Shown in pieces: positions 26,895 to 36,172 of a DNA stretch of 64,000 nt (position 1 is the first letter of the stretch; every line of letters begins with the position of its first letter). The notes under the pieces were generated by a model. The model saw only the letters and a list, made by a program, of their open reading frames with translations. It had not been told where the DNA came from and searched no databases. A program made the translations under genes and the position numbers. Source of the DNA: G965267605 sp965267605 (GTDB lineage: Bacteria > Bacteroidota > Bacteroidia > Flavobacteriales_E > Vicingaceae); assembly GCA_965267605.1 (NCBI GenBank), contig OZ254088.1, positions 1,178,001 to 1,242,000 of the forward strand, given 5' to 3'.

Positions 26895-29005
26895 AATACG
26901 ATTTCCATCTCTACGCGCCTATTTCTTTGTCGTCCTTCTGCCGTTTTATTATCAGCAATAGGTTTAGATTCCCCATAGTATTCGATGATAATTCTCGACA
27001 TTTCCACACCGCGCATGTTCAAATATTTGCCGGTAGCCTTAGCTCGGAGCTTCGAAAGTCGAAGATTTGAGTTGTCACTACCTACATCATCTGTATGACC
27101 GGCCAGTCTTAATTTCCACTCTGGTCGCTTCACTGTTAGCAGCTTAGCGAGTGAGTCAAGAGAAGGCTTCGAATCGTCTTTAATAATGTCTTTGGAGGTT
27201 TCAAACTCCAGTGCCTCAAAGGCAGTATTGATCACTTCCTGATCTTCTTTGGCTATTTCCGGACAACCATCGTTCTCCTTGCCGCCTGGTACTTCAGGAC
27301 ATTTGTCATCGGGATCAAGAACGCCATCAGCATCAGTATCCTTTACTACCACCTTAGGCTCTACTATATCCGTGCCAAATACTACAGGCTTCAGGTCGAT
27401 TCCTCTATTAATCACCTGATAACCAGAACCAATAGGGATGAATAACTCTTCCTCATGACTGTATTCATCAGCCTCGTACCTCAGTTTATACTTGTTGCCG
27501 GGCAGAAGAATGATAGAATACCGCCCCGTTTTCTTATGCGGCTTGTAGATTCCTACGGTACTATTGTCTGTCGCATCCGTAACGATGATCTTGGCGTTTT
27601 CAGGAAGGGTTTCCTTGTTCAGTACTTTGATCCTTCCTACCATCAGTGTAAGCTCTTTCTCTTCTACAGAAGGCATTTCCATCAGGTAAAGATCCTTTTC
27701 GCCAAAACCATCCTTTTCGTGGAACGCAGAAACGTAGGCACGTTTACCATCTGGGGTAGTCACAAGGTAGATGTCGTCATCCGTAGAGTTTACAGGATAT
27801 CCAACATTGAGAGGAGCACCCCAAACACCATCTTCCTTGTTCCACTTTGAAACAAACAGGTCGTATCCGCCAATACTGGAATGACCCTTGGAAGCGAAAT
27901 ACATGGTCTTCCCGTCTGGGTGAAGGAAGATCGCGTCTTCATCATAGATGGTGTTAACATTGCCTCTTAACTTCTGAGACAACGCCCATTCTCCGTTAGG
28001 AAGCTTGTTGCAAAACCAAATATCTTTTCCGCCACGACCACCTTTTTTGTCACTTACGTAGTACAGCGTATTTCCGTCTGCCGAAATAGCTACATGTGTT
28101 TCCTGTGATTTGTTACCATTGATATCCGATCCCAAAGGACTCGGTACAGTCCAGTTGTCCCCCTTCTTGTAACTGACGTAAAGGTTCCCATCTCCATTGT
28201 CATCGCGATAAATGAACATGGTCTGTCCATTGGATGAAAGGTTGACCGTAGCATCGTGACCGTCTGTATTCACGCTGTCAACAAGAACGGGGGTTGTCCA
28301 ATTACCGTCAGCGTCCTTTTCGGAATAGTAGATATCCTCAAAATAACCACCGGTCTCATTATCGATGGTGTTTACATTGGAGCTGTCTTTACGAAGTCTG
28401 CGACTGGTGAAGTAAACCACTTCTTCATCAATTGAAATTACAGGGCTGTACTCAGGATACGGACTGTTAATTTTTTCACCAAGATTAGTTAACTCTATGT
28501 TTCCTGGTGAACGCACAGCCCAAGATGCATTGTTACACATCTCAATTTGCCGTTTGGCGTCTTTATACAGGAAGTGATTTTCATTAACCGACTCTACGAA
28601 ACGTGTAAATTCTGCCTTCGCCTTATCAATTTCATAAGTAAGGTGGTAAGCTTTCGCAAGGTAGTAGTGGGCGTCTACCGGAGCGTTTTTCTCGTTGGTA
28701 GAAACGGGATCGTAACCATTGGAAACCTTTTCAAGTACGCCTTTCAGTGCAGTTACCGCCTTCGCTCTTCCGAAAGGCATGTGTACGTAACAAAGACCAA
28801 CTTTATACTGGAGGTTGGCGTTATCCGGACTTGCTTTATGAAGCTCCTCCCAAATAGGAAGCGCAGCAGTGTAGCGTTGCTCAAATAACAGTTCATCTGC
28901 CTGAAGAAACTGTTCTTTAAAACTCTTTTGGGAATAGCCGAGGAATGGTTGCTGAATAAAAGCAGCAGCACACAAAAAGGATATTTGCAGTGCGGAAAAC
29001 CTCAA
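26891..29005 (-). CDS. PorE-like TPR/PD40/TSP3/OmpA protein
   Basis: Exported protein of 704 residues with signal peptide, TPR repeats, PD40 propeller (ISADGNTLYYVSDKK, HSSIGGYDLFVSKW) and regulatory sandwich. A thrombospondin-3-like calcium motif (DTDADGVLDPDDKCP) precedes the C-terminal OmpA domain with the complete RLAGHTDDVGSDNSN and LSKLRAKATGKYL. This is the fullest PorE-type architecture in the window, expected to bridge outer membrane and peptidoglycan. The start is TTG at 29005: an in-frame stop lies four codons upstream and no ATG is available in the signal peptide. It begins 2 bases after the E2 gene's stop. Confidence 0.85.
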   Translation of the reverse strand: MRFSALQISFLCAAAFIQQPFLGYSQKSFKEQFLQADELLFEQRYTAALPIWEELHKASPDNANLQYKVGLCYVHMPFGRAKAVTALKGVLEKVSNGYDPVSTNEKNAPVDAHYYLAKAYHLTYEIDKAKAEFTRFVESVNENHFLYKDAKRQIEMCNNASWAVRSPGNIELTNLGEKINSPYPEYSPVISIDEEVVYFTSRRLRKDSSNVNTIDNETGGYFEDIYYSEKDADGNWTTPVLVDSVNTDGHDATVNLSSNGQTMFIYRDDNGDGNLYVSYKKGDNWTVPSPLGSDINGNKSQETHVAISADGNTLYYVSDKKGGRGGKDIWFCNKLPNGEWALSQKLRGNVNTIYDEDAIFLHPDGKTMYFASKGHSSIGGYDLFVSKWNKEDGVWGAPLNVGYPVNSTDDDIYLVTTPDGKRAYVSAFHEKDGFGEKDLYLMEMPSVEEKELTLMVGRIKVLNKETLPENAKIIVTDATDNSTVGIYKPHKKTGRYSIILLPGNKYKLRYEADEYSHEEELFIPIGSGYQVINRGIDLKPVVFGTDIVEPKVVVKDTDADGVLDPDDKCPEVPGGKENDGCPEIAKEDQEVINTAFEALEFETSKDIIKDDSKPSLDSLAKLLTVKRPEWKLRLAGHTDDVGSDNSNLRLSKLRAKATGKYLNMRGVEMSRIIIEYYGESKPIADNKTAEGRQRNRRVEMEIVF

Positions 29006-29007
29006 AC

Positions 29008-30381
29008 TTAAATTTCACGTTCTACATCAAATGCTTCAAGGTAGTCGGCCACTTTTCTTACAAAGGCTCCACCCAATGCCCCATCCACAACTCTATGGTC
29101 GTACGAATGCGACAAGTACATCATCTGGCGAATGCCAATGGTGTCTCCGTAGGGTGTTTCAATAACCGCTGGCTTCTTTCTGATCGCGCCAACAGCAAGA
29201 ATAGCTGCTTGCGGTTGATTGATAATTGGTGTTCCCATTACATTGCCGAATGTTCCAACATTAGTAACAGTAAACGTGCCATCCTGAATTTCGTCAGGAT
29301 TTAGCTGGTTATTTCTGGCTCTGTTTGCCAAATCATTTACCTGCTTAGCCAGTCCCAGAAGATTTAACTGGTCTGCTTTGCGAATAACCGGAACAATAAG
29401 GTTGCCAGATGGCAAGGCCGTGGCCATTCCGATGTTAATGTTCTTTCTCTTAATGATGTTGTTGCCATCCACGCTTACATTCACCATTGGAAGATCCTTG
29501 ATCGCTTTTACAATGGCTTCAATGAAAATAGGAGTGAAGGTCAGCTTCTCTCCTTCACGCTGAAGGAATGCGTTTTTGTGCTTGTTTCTCCAATTCACAA
29601 GGTTCGTGACATCTGCTTCCACGTAAGAGGTAACGTGCGGTGATACATGCTTGGACATTACCATATGATCAGCAATCAGCTTTCTCATACGGTCCATCTC
29701 GATGATCTCATCGCCTTCCATACCGGAAACAGCAGGAGCGGTGATCTCCACTTTCTGAGATGGAGCAGATGTTGCCGGTTGTACAGTCTTCGCTGGGGCA
29801 GGGGCCGTAGCAACTTCTGCCGGAGCCGACCCTCTATTGTCCAGGTACGCTAACACATCTTTCTTGGTAACCCTTCCGCCAAGACCACTACCGGTAAGCG
29901 CTTCGAGCTCTCCTGCGGTAATTCCTTCTTTAACAGCGATGCTTCGTACAAGTGGGGAATAGAACTTGCCATTTCCACCGCTTCTTGGGATATCAACAAC
30001 CTCAGTTGCTGCGGCTGTTGCTCCATTTGTGGCAACTGCAGCCACTGGTTCTGGAGCCGTCTCGGCCACTTTCTCAACGGGAGCGGGCTCTCCTTTTACT
30101 TCTGGCGCTGGCGCAGATCCTGCGGTTGCGTCTCCGGCTCCCTCAACTTCGATGATGGCAATAGGTTCTCCAACCTTCACTACATCACCTTCATTAAAAA
30201 GCTTTTGAACCAATACACCATCCTCAGGTGCCGGAATCTCTGAATCAACCTTATCAGTAGCGATTTCAAGAACGGATTCTTCCGCTTCAATGTTAGCACC
30301 CTCTTCTACTAGCCATTTGATGATTGTTGCCTCTGCAACGCTTTCGCCCATTTTGGGCATTACAAGCTCGATTTTCCCCAT
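29008..30381 (-). CDS. Dihydrolipoamide acyltransferase (E2) of a 2-oxoacid dehydrogenase
   Basis: The 457-residue protein has one lipoyl domain (residues 1-80, lipoyl lysine K44 in ATDKVDSEI), an Ala/Pro-rich linker, an E3-binding domain (SPLVRSIAVKEGI, GRVTKKDVLAYL), and the acyltransferase domain with catalytic HRVVDG (H429, D433). It transfers acyl groups from E1 to CoA in a pyruvate, 2-oxoglutarate or branched-chain complex. VMPKMGESVAEATI and the single lipoyl domain are most like branched-chain or generic Bacteroidota E2. The ATG at 30381 is chosen over an upstream start because it directly precedes the lipoyl domain and sits properly behind the promoter at 30407. E1 and E3 genes are not adjacent. 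Confidence 0.92.
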   Translation of the reverse strand: MGKIELVMPKMGESVAEATIIKWLVEEGANIEAEESVLEIATDKVDSEIPAPEDGVLVQKLFNEGDVVKVGEPIAIIEVEGAGDATAGSAPAPEVKGEPAPVEKVAETAPEPVAAVATNGATAAATEVVDIPRSGGNGKFYSPLVRSIAVKEGITAGELEALTGSGLGGRVTKKDVLAYLDNRGSAPAEVATAPAPAKTVQPATSAPSQKVEITAPAVSGMEGDEIIEMDRMRKLIADHMVMSKHVSPHVTSYVEADVTNLVNWRNKHKNAFLQREGEKLTFTPIFIEAIVKAIKDLPMVNVSVDGNNIIKRKNINIGMATALPSGNLIVPVIRKADQLNLLGLAKQVNDLANRARNNQLNPDEIQDGTFTVTNVGTFGNVMGTPIINQPQAAILAVGAIRKKPAVIETPYGDTIGIRQMMYLSHSYDHRVVDGALGGAFVRKVADYLEAFDVEREI

Positions 30382-30406
30382 TACTATCCCAATTTCAGAA
30401 TACGAG

Positions 30407-30436
30407 CAAAAATAAGCCAAAAAATCAGATTACCAA
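30407..30436 (-). promoter_or_regulatory. Promoter of the E2 gene
   Basis: Minus strand TTG (30436-30434), 19-base spacer, TATTTTTG (30414-30407). Both match consensus; the predicted leader is about 20 bases. Confidence 0.7.
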
Positions 30437-30476
30437 CGCGGGGAAACTAAGATGTGAACCATGTTCTGTTGAATTC

Positions 30477-32417
30477 TTAACCGCCCATTCGGGTAAGGTT
30501 TCCGGCCATGATTCTTAGGTCATCAATCATGCTGTATTTCAGCAGATAACTGATCTGTCTTTCGTTGTGTTTTTTTGGATCTGTGAGGAATGGATATGTT
30601 ACCACACCGTGTTTGATTACACTTTGCTCAATGTCTGGCTCACTGTCGGTGCCAACCCAGGTAATCTTGCCACCCAAAACACCAAAGATGTTTCTGATAA
30701 AGTCGCTCTTGTTCCTTTGCACAAGAAGGAGCAGGGGTGAAAGCAGTAAAATGGTCGAGGAAAAGAGTAGATCAAATAGCCTTTTCAGCCTTAACGACTT
30801 CCTTCTTGCGATGTCTGAAATGTTAAGCAAATAGAATTCACCTGTTCTTTCCAGAGAATCCGAGCCAATAATGAAATTGGCTCCAGCGGGTGCAATTTTG
30901 AAGGTAAGCTCGAAATCCCTGATCGTGCTCATTAGGCTAAATATCTTATTGAAATCCAGGTCTTTAGAACAGAAAATAACTTCGTTTAGCCCATGCATAT
31001 CAATCAGGTCCACTAATTGATAAAGTTTTCCCTCAAACTTCAACTTCTGCTGTTCATCAGCTTCATCGGCCGGAAGCACCTTAGTGATGGTTTCCGTTTC
31101 CAGATATGCGTTTAACAGGAAATTGGCCACACGATTGGCCTCTTCCTCATAGCCTACGATAGCTACTCGCTTCTTAGGGTTGAACTCCAGCGGGTAAATG
31201 TTCAGTACGTGCAGTAGGATCCTGAGTGCAGGTACAACAAGAAGTGCAAAGGAGGAGAACATAATCATCATTGCCCGCGAGAAACGGTATTGCTCATCCA
31301 ATAAGGCGTATGCTACGAATAGAACAACAATGCCAAGCAATACTCCCTTCACACTTCTGGAAAGATTACCTGATCCCTTATATCCACCATATATACCTAT
31401 GCATGTAACAATTACCATAATGATCAGCGGGAAGCCATACAATATCAATTCAGGTGGATAGAATGAACCGTCCGTACTTTTAACGCTGGTTTCATAGTAA
31501 CTCTTAATCAACAACATTCCCATAAAAAGGAAAGAGATGTCGAGTAGGGGGAGCGCAATTTTCTGAAGGAACCGACTGAGAATGGCCGTAAACGCGCGGA
31601 AATAGATCGCAATGTTGATTAGAACAGAGAAAGATCGCGCATTCTTGTCGGAGAAGTGCTTGCGTGCAAAGATCACCATCGCATTATAGAACACGATCAC
31701 GTAGTTGATACTTGACTTTTTGGTACTCTCACCCTTGTAATGAATGATCTGCGTTTCAGGATAGTAGTAATTTTTGTAGCCAGCCTGAGTAACCCTGTAA
31801 CTTAGATCAATGTCTTCACCATACATGAAAAAGGTTTCATCAAGTAAGCCAATCTTATCCAGAACCTCTTTTCTAAGAAACATGCAGGCACCCGATAACA
31901 CCTCGATTTCATGGGTTTCGTCCTCGCTCAGGTAGCCTAAATGGTATTGAGCAAACTTCTTGCTCTTGGGAAAGAGCATGGACAAGCCGAAAATCTTGTA
32001 AAAGGCTACTTTGGGCGTAGGTAATCCACGTTTAGACTCAGGAAGAAATTCCCCTTTTCCATCTATCATCTTCACACCAAGCCCCCCAGCATCCGGATGG
32101 TCATCCATAAACTGAACGGACTTAACAAAGGTCTCTTCCTCAACAATGGTATCAGGATTCAGGAGCAGGACATACCTTCCAACAGCACGATTAATAGCCT
32201 GATTATTGGCTTTAGAGAATCCCAGGTTGTCTTTATTCGCTATGAGTTTAACCCAGGGGAACTTCTCCCGAACCATTTCAACTGAACCGTCTGCGGAATC
32301 ATTGTCAACAACAAATACTTCTACATCGAGATTTCCAATGGCCTTTTCAACGGAAACGAGGCACTGTTCCAGAAAGAAGCGCACATTGTAATTGACTATG
32401 ACAATACTGAGATCCAT
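30477..32417 (-). CDS. GT2 glycosyltransferase fused to a degenerate sugar-phosphotransferase-like region
   Basis: The 646-residue protein begins with a GT2 GT-A domain (about 1-250): LSIVIVNYNVRFFLEQC, VVDNDSADGS, and the metal-binding LLLNPDT. A membrane block of several helices (about 260-405) follows. Next is a Rossmann-like domain opening KKRVAIVGYEEEANRVA (about 417), and a C-terminal segment RLFDLLFSSTILLLSPLLLL with GKITWVGTD that resembles the WcaJ/PglC sugar-phosphate transferase N-terminus and its LVG motif. The usual catalytic core of those enzymes is missing. It probably adds sugars to an envelope glycan. The ATG overlaps the recR stop by one base. Confidence 0.8.
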   Translation of the reverse strand: MDLSIVIVNYNVRFFLEQCLVSVEKAIGNLDVEVFVVDNDSADGSVEMVREKFPWVKLIANKDNLGFSKANNQAINRAVGRYVLLLNPDTIVEEETFVKSVQFMDDHPDAGGLGVKMIDGKGEFLPESKRGLPTPKVAFYKIFGLSMLFPKSKKFAQYHLGYLSEDETHEIEVLSGACMFLRKEVLDKIGLLDETFFMYGEDIDLSYRVTQAGYKNYYYPETQIIHYKGESTKKSSINYVIVFYNAMVIFARKHFSDKNARSFSVLINIAIYFRAFTAILSRFLQKIALPLLDISFLFMGMLLIKSYYETSVKSTDGSFYPPELILYGFPLIIMVIVTCIGIYGGYKGSGNLSRSVKGVLLGIVVLFVAYALLDEQYRFSRAMMIMFSSFALLVVPALRILLHVLNIYPLEFNPKKRVAIVGYEEEANRVANFLLNAYLETETITKVLPADEADEQQKLKFEGKLYQLVDLIDMHGLNEVIFCSKDLDFNKIFSLMSTIRDFELTFKIAPAGANFIIGSDSLERTGEFYLLNISDIARRKSLRLKRLFDLLFSSTILLLSPLLLLVQRNKSDFIRNIFGVLGGKITWVGTDSEPDIEQSVIKHGVVTYPFLTDPKKHNERQISYLLKYSMIDDLRIMAGNLTRMGG

Positions 32418-33037
32418 TAACCCGCGGTCTCCTTTTCGTAAGGCACCCTGTTTCGAATAGAGTTGCCAAGCGTTTGTTCATCGGTGTATTCCAGCTCATC
32501 ACCAAGCGCAACGCCTCTGGCGATGGTAGAGAACTGAACCCCCATGCCAGCTAACTTTTTGTAGATGTAGTAGCTGGTTGTTTCACCCTCCATATCTGTA
32601 CTTAGCGCAAGTATTACCTCTTTGATATGGTCGCTGCTTACACGCTCGTGTAGCTCATCAATTCTAAGTTCATTTGGACCAATGCCTTCCATGGGTGAAA
32701 TCTTTCCTCCCAGAACGTGGTATTTGCCATTGAATTGCGAAGTATTCTCAATAGCGATTACATCTCTGATGTCCTGAACCACACAGATCTGAGAATCTTC
32801 CCGGGCCGGGTTGCTGCAGATGTTACACTGAGGCGTATCTGACAAGTTGTAGCAGGTTGTACAGTATTGAATTCTGGAAGGAAGCTCCTGCAGGAGCTGT
32901 CCAAATTCCTTCAGCTCATTGGGTTCCCACTTCAGTACATCCAGGGCGTACCTTAGCGCGGTCCGCCTTCCCACACCCTGGAGTTGGTGAAGGTGTTCTA
33001 CCAATCTGTTGAATTCGTGTGAATATTTGTCGCTCAA
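32417..33037 (-). CDS. recR: Recombination mediator RecR
   Basis: The 206-residue protein is full length for RecR. It has the N-terminal helix-hairpin-helix (LHQLQGVGRRTALRYAL), the zinc finger with C59, C62, C71 and C74 (YCTTCYNLSDTPQCNIC), and a Toprim domain with ICVVQDIRDVIAIE and LALSTDMEGETTSYYI. With RecF/RecO it loads RecA onto SSB-coated single-stranded DNA during repair. The start appears to be TTG at 33037; no ATG occurs near the N-terminus and a -7 element lies 20 bases upstream. It is divergent from the symporter gene and co-transcribed with the glycosyltransferase. Confidence 0.95.
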   Translation of the reverse strand: MSDKYSHEFNRLVEHLHQLQGVGRRTALRYALDVLKWEPNELKEFGQLLQELPSRIQYCTTCYNLSDTPQCNICSNPAREDSQICVVQDIRDVIAIENTSQFNGKYHVLGGKISPMEGIGPNELRIDELHERVSSDHIKEVILALSTDMEGETTSYYIYKKLAGMGVQFSTIARGVALGDELEYTDEQTLGNSIRNRVPYEKETAG

Positions 33038-33056
33038 ACCTGGGTCAGTTGCTCTG

Positions 33057-33064
33057 CAAAATTA
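33057..33064 (-). promoter_or_regulatory. -7 element before recR
   Basis: Minus strand reads TAATTTTG, an exact TAnnTTTG, 20 bases ahead of the TTG start of recR. No clear -33 TTG. Confidence 0.45.
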
Positions 33065-33089
33065 GCTTTATTTAGACTTTCACTAACGA

Positions 33090-34580
33090 TTGGAGCCCTT
33101 ATCCATTGCAATATTGATCGCCACGTACTTTCTGGTACTGGTTGGAATTTCCTGGTTCACCTCAAGAAAGGCCAGTAATGACACCTTCTTTATTGGCGAT
33201 CGATCGTCTAGTTGGTACCTGGTTGCGTTTGGTATGATTGGGACCTCTTTGTCCGGTGTAACGTTCGTTTCCATTCCTGGTATTGTTCAAGGCGCAGGCT
33301 TCGGATACATGCAAATCGTATTCGGTTATTTTATTGGTTATGTGTTAATTACAACCGTTCTTCTGCCCATATACTATAAGTACAACCTGATTAGTATTTA
33401 TTCCTTTCTCGGGAAGAAGATTGGTCCATGGGCATACAAAACGGGGGCCTTTTACTTCCTTATTTCAAGAGTGGCGGGTGCAAGCATTCGGTTGCTTCTG
33501 GTTGCTGGCATATTTCATGCGTTTGTGTTTGAGGCTTGGGGATTTCCTTTTTGGGCAAGTGTGACGCTCTCCATTCTGTTGATTTGGATTTACACGCACC
33601 GTGGAGGAATAAAGACCATTGTTTGGACAGATTCACTCCAAACGCTTTTCATGTTGGTCTCTCTTGGACTTACCATTTACGTTTTATTGGACGCGTCAGA
33701 TTTATCCTTGTCTCAGGCTATTAGTGAGTGCAAGACCTTGGGTTTGACCAAGATGTGGTTTACCGAGGACATCAATGCGAAAAACTTCTACATCAAGGAA
33801 TTACTGGGAGGAATGTTAATTGCATTCTGCATGACCGGATTGGATCAGGATATGATGCAGAAGAACCTGTCATGTCCGGATATCAAATCTGCGCAAAAGA
33901 ATGTGTTGTCTTTTGCTTCCGTCTTAGTGCTGGTAAACCTGGCGTTTCTCTTCCTGGGGGCCATGTTGTATTTGTACGCGGGAAAAGCCGGAATTGAACT
34001 TCCGTTAACGGAGAAGGGTGAGATCAGAACCGATCATGTGTTTCCTGAATTAGCCCTGAACCAGATTGGTAATACCTGGGTAGCGTTGCTTTTTATATTG
34101 GGATTGGTAGCAGCCGCTTATTCTAGTGCAGATTCGGCTTTGACCTCATTAACTACAACTATCTGCTTCGATTTCATGGGTATAGAAAAGAAAGGGAAGA
34201 AAGAGGGGATGAAACTCCGGAGAACGGTGCATATACTGGTTTCTCTAAGTGTGCTTGGGGTAGTGCTGCTGTTTAATGAGATTCTTGACAAGAGCGCCAT
34301 CGATCAGGCATTGTTCATGGGGAGCTTAACGTATGGTCCACTGCTAGGATTGTTCTGTTTCGCTATTCTCGCAAGACGCAAGGCCAGTGACAATGTAGTT
34401 CCCATTGCCTGCCTTGTATCGCCCGTTGCAACATATTTTCTGGTGAAATTTTCTCCAGAGTGGTTTGATGGGTATGAATTCCACTTCGAAGCATTGGGTG
34501 TAAATGGATTGCTCACCTTTATCATATTGTACGTTTCCTCGATCTTCGTTAACCAGCGAAATCAACAGGGAACTCAGTAA
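33090..34580 (+). CDS. Sodium:solute symporter (SSS family)
   Basis: The 496-residue protein has about 13 predicted membrane helices. Family features include SFFIGDR-like DTFFIGDRSSSWYLVAFGMIG near residue 31, GTSLSGVTFVSIPG in the first unwound helix, and AAAYSSADSALTSLTTT in the eighth helix, which supplies Na-binding Ser/Thr. The solute cannot be read; relatives carry sugars, sialic acid, proline or pantothenate. The frame starts with TTG at 33090, since the next ATG would cut into the first helices. It is divergent from recR. Confidence 0.9.
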   Translation: MEPLSIAILIATYFLVLVGISWFTSRKASNDTFFIGDRSSSWYLVAFGMIGTSLSGVTFVSIPGIVQGAGFGYMQIVFGYFIGYVLITTVLLPIYYKYNLISIYSFLGKKIGPWAYKTGAFYFLISRVAGASIRLLLVAGIFHAFVFEAWGFPFWASVTLSILLIWIYTHRGGIKTIVWTDSLQTLFMLVSLGLTIYVLLDASDLSLSQAISECKTLGLTKMWFTEDINAKNFYIKELLGGMLIAFCMTGLDQDMMQKNLSCPDIKSAQKNVLSFASVLVLVNLAFLFLGAMLYLYAGKAGIELPLTEKGEIRTDHVFPELALNQIGNTWVALLFILGLVAAAYSSADSALTSLTTTICFDFMGIEKKGKKEGMKLRRTVHILVSLSVLGVVLLFNEILDKSAIDQALFMGSLTYGPLLGLFCFAILARRKASDNVVPIACLVSPVATYFLVKFSPEWFDGYEFHFEALGVNGLLTFIILYVSSIFVNQRNQQGTQ

Positions 34581-34586
34581 TATTTA

Positions 34587-34594
34587 TATTTTTG
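34587..34594 (+). promoter_or_regulatory. -7 element before the 34605 lipoprotein gene
   Basis: TATTTTTG matches TAnnTTTG. It would give a leader of about seven bases to the ATG at 34605, or 16 to the ATG at 34614. Confidence 0.55.
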
Positions 34595-34604
34595 TTGCAT
34601 TAAG

Positions 34605-35507
34605 ATGAATTCAATGAAAAAGATCATTCTACCAGCATTGGCACTTTCTGTTGCAATTGCTTTTACGTCTTGCGGATCTGAAGACCCAGATGTTCTTGAA
34701 GATCCTATTGTGGAAGATGATACTCCGGTTGAAGACGATACACAACCTCAGGAATACTTCGGCATCCCATCTCCAGATGAGATGTTCGCTTTTATTAAAG
34801 AGGGAGGGTTGAGTTATAACAGTGAGTTGATGAACCCAGTAGACAATTCAAACAACTACACTGATCCGAAAACTCAAGCTCTGAACTTTGGTATCTACTC
34901 TGCAGACTTGGCTTACACAGCAGCGTTTGAAGAGTACCAAGAGTCGATAAAGTATTTCGGTGCTGTTAGAAAACTAGGTGATGAAGTAGGTGTTTCCTCA
35001 GCATTCAACGAGGCAATGGTTACCAGAATACAGAACAATCTGAATGTTGCCGATAGCCTTGTGAGCATTACGAATGATTCTTACTTCAAGATCATTGATT
35101 ATCTGGAAGAGAATGAGCAAGGGAAATCACTGGCCATGATTGCAGCTGCAGGATGGTTGGAAAGTGTATACATTGTTGTGAACTCAGTGAAAGATTTCAA
35201 TGCTGAAGACGCGTCTGCGGAGAGATTGGCAGATCAGAAACTGATTTTCGATAACCTCGTAGAGTATATGAAGCAATACGAGTCGGATGAAGCAGTAGCA
35301 GCCACAATTAAAGACATGGAAGCTATTGGCACAGTATTTGAAAACTTGGAAGAAGTTGAAGTTACCAGCTCAGAGGGTAGCGGTGGAAGAATGGTTCTCG
35401 GTGGAGGACAAACGACCACTAAAACAGTTCTGGGTAAAGAACAATTCGAAGAGCTGAAGACTAAAGTCAACGAATTAAGAAATTCATATACAGGAACAGC
35501 ATCTTAA
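34605..35507 (+). CDS. Acidic lipoprotein of unknown function
   Basis: The 300-residue protein has a lipoprotein signal (MKKIILPALALSVAIAFTSC) and an acidic repeated linker after the Cys (PIVEDDTPVEDDTQP). The mature domain is mainly helical, with stretches such as DLAYTAAFEEYQESIKYFG and SLAMIAAAGWLESVYIV. I recognise no catalytic motif. Two ATGs are possible: 34605 (used here) or 34614, which starts directly with MKKII. A 12-base gap separates it from the next exported protein, so the two are probably one operon. Confidence 0.75.
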   Translation: MNSMKKIILPALALSVAIAFTSCGSEDPDVLEDPIVEDDTPVEDDTQPQEYFGIPSPDEMFAFIKEGGLSYNSELMNPVDNSNNYTDPKTQALNFGIYSADLAYTAAFEEYQESIKYFGAVRKLGDEVGVSSAFNEAMVTRIQNNLNVADSLVSITNDSYFKIIDYLEENEQGKSLAMIAAAGWLESVYIVVNSVKDFNAEDASAERLADQKLIFDNLVEYMKQYESDEAVAATIKDMEAIGTVFENLEEVEVTSSEGSGGRMVLGGGQTTTKTVLGKEQFEELKTKVNELRNSYTGTAS

Positions 35508-35519
35508 AACCAACGAACG

Positions 35520-36152
35520 ATGAAAGGATTTGAGAAAATTTTAATAGCCATATGTCTGCTGTTCGCGTTTAACGCAAATGCGCAGTATTGCACGAAGTTT
35601 GAGCGAAAGTTTTGCCCTCCTAGTGACAACCCGTACTTTAAGTACAACTCTCAGTCACGTGGAGCACTTTTCGCTAAAGGGAAAACCTCTTCTTTGAATC
35701 TTGTAGTATATAAAGGACAGGATTACAGGATCACCCTTTGCTGCGATGAGTCACTCGGAAACAGAATAGAATTCAAGATCTACGAAAAGAAGAAAGTGAA
35801 GGTTGAGAAAGAGATCAAGAGAAAAGAAGTAGAGGATATTCTTGATGAATATGGCGATCCAACAGGTGAAACAAAAGAAGTAGTTTATACTGAAAAGGTT
35901 TCAAGCTATGAGTATCAGAAGCAGATGTTGTACGACAATGCCGCTGCTGATTACAAGAAGAGCGTTGAATTTACCATCGATCAGTCAAGAAGACTTATTC
36001 TTGAAGTAACTGTACCAAATGATGGAATGCCTACGAAGGGCAGTGCAAAAGGAGTGAAGGATAAAGGCAAGGGTAAATCAATGCAGTCCTCAGAAATGGG
36101 ATGCCTTGGTGTACTTGTTGAACACATGACTACTCCAAAAAGCGGATTCTAA
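35520..36152 (+). CDS. Exported protein of unknown function
   Basis: The 210-residue protein has a signal peptide ending FNANAQ and then six or so cysteines early in the mature part (YCTKFERKFCPP, ITLCCDES), suggesting disulfides. A highly charged middle (KKKVKVEKEIKRKEVEDIL) and a strand-rich end (RLILEVTVPN, GCLGVLVEHM) follow. I do not recognise the family. It follows the acidic lipoprotein by 12 bases and ends in a strong terminator, so the two genes form a complete transcription unit. Confidence 0.75.
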   Translation: MKGFEKILIAICLLFAFNANAQYCTKFERKFCPPSDNPYFKYNSQSRGALFAKGKTSSLNLVVYKGQDYRITLCCDESLGNRIEFKIYEKKKVKVEKEIKRKEVEDILDEYGDPTGETKEVVYTEKVSSYEYQKQMLYDNAAADYKKSVEFTIDQSRRLILEVTVPNDGMPTKGSAKGVKDKGKGKSMQSSEMGCLGVLVEHMTTPKSGF

Positions 36153-36172
36153 TCTGATCACGAAAGAATTTG

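Noticed and set aside
30382..30420. Longer N-terminus for the E2 gene
   Set aside because: Its extra residues overlap the -7 element at 30407; the lipoyl domain starts directly at the ATG at 30381.
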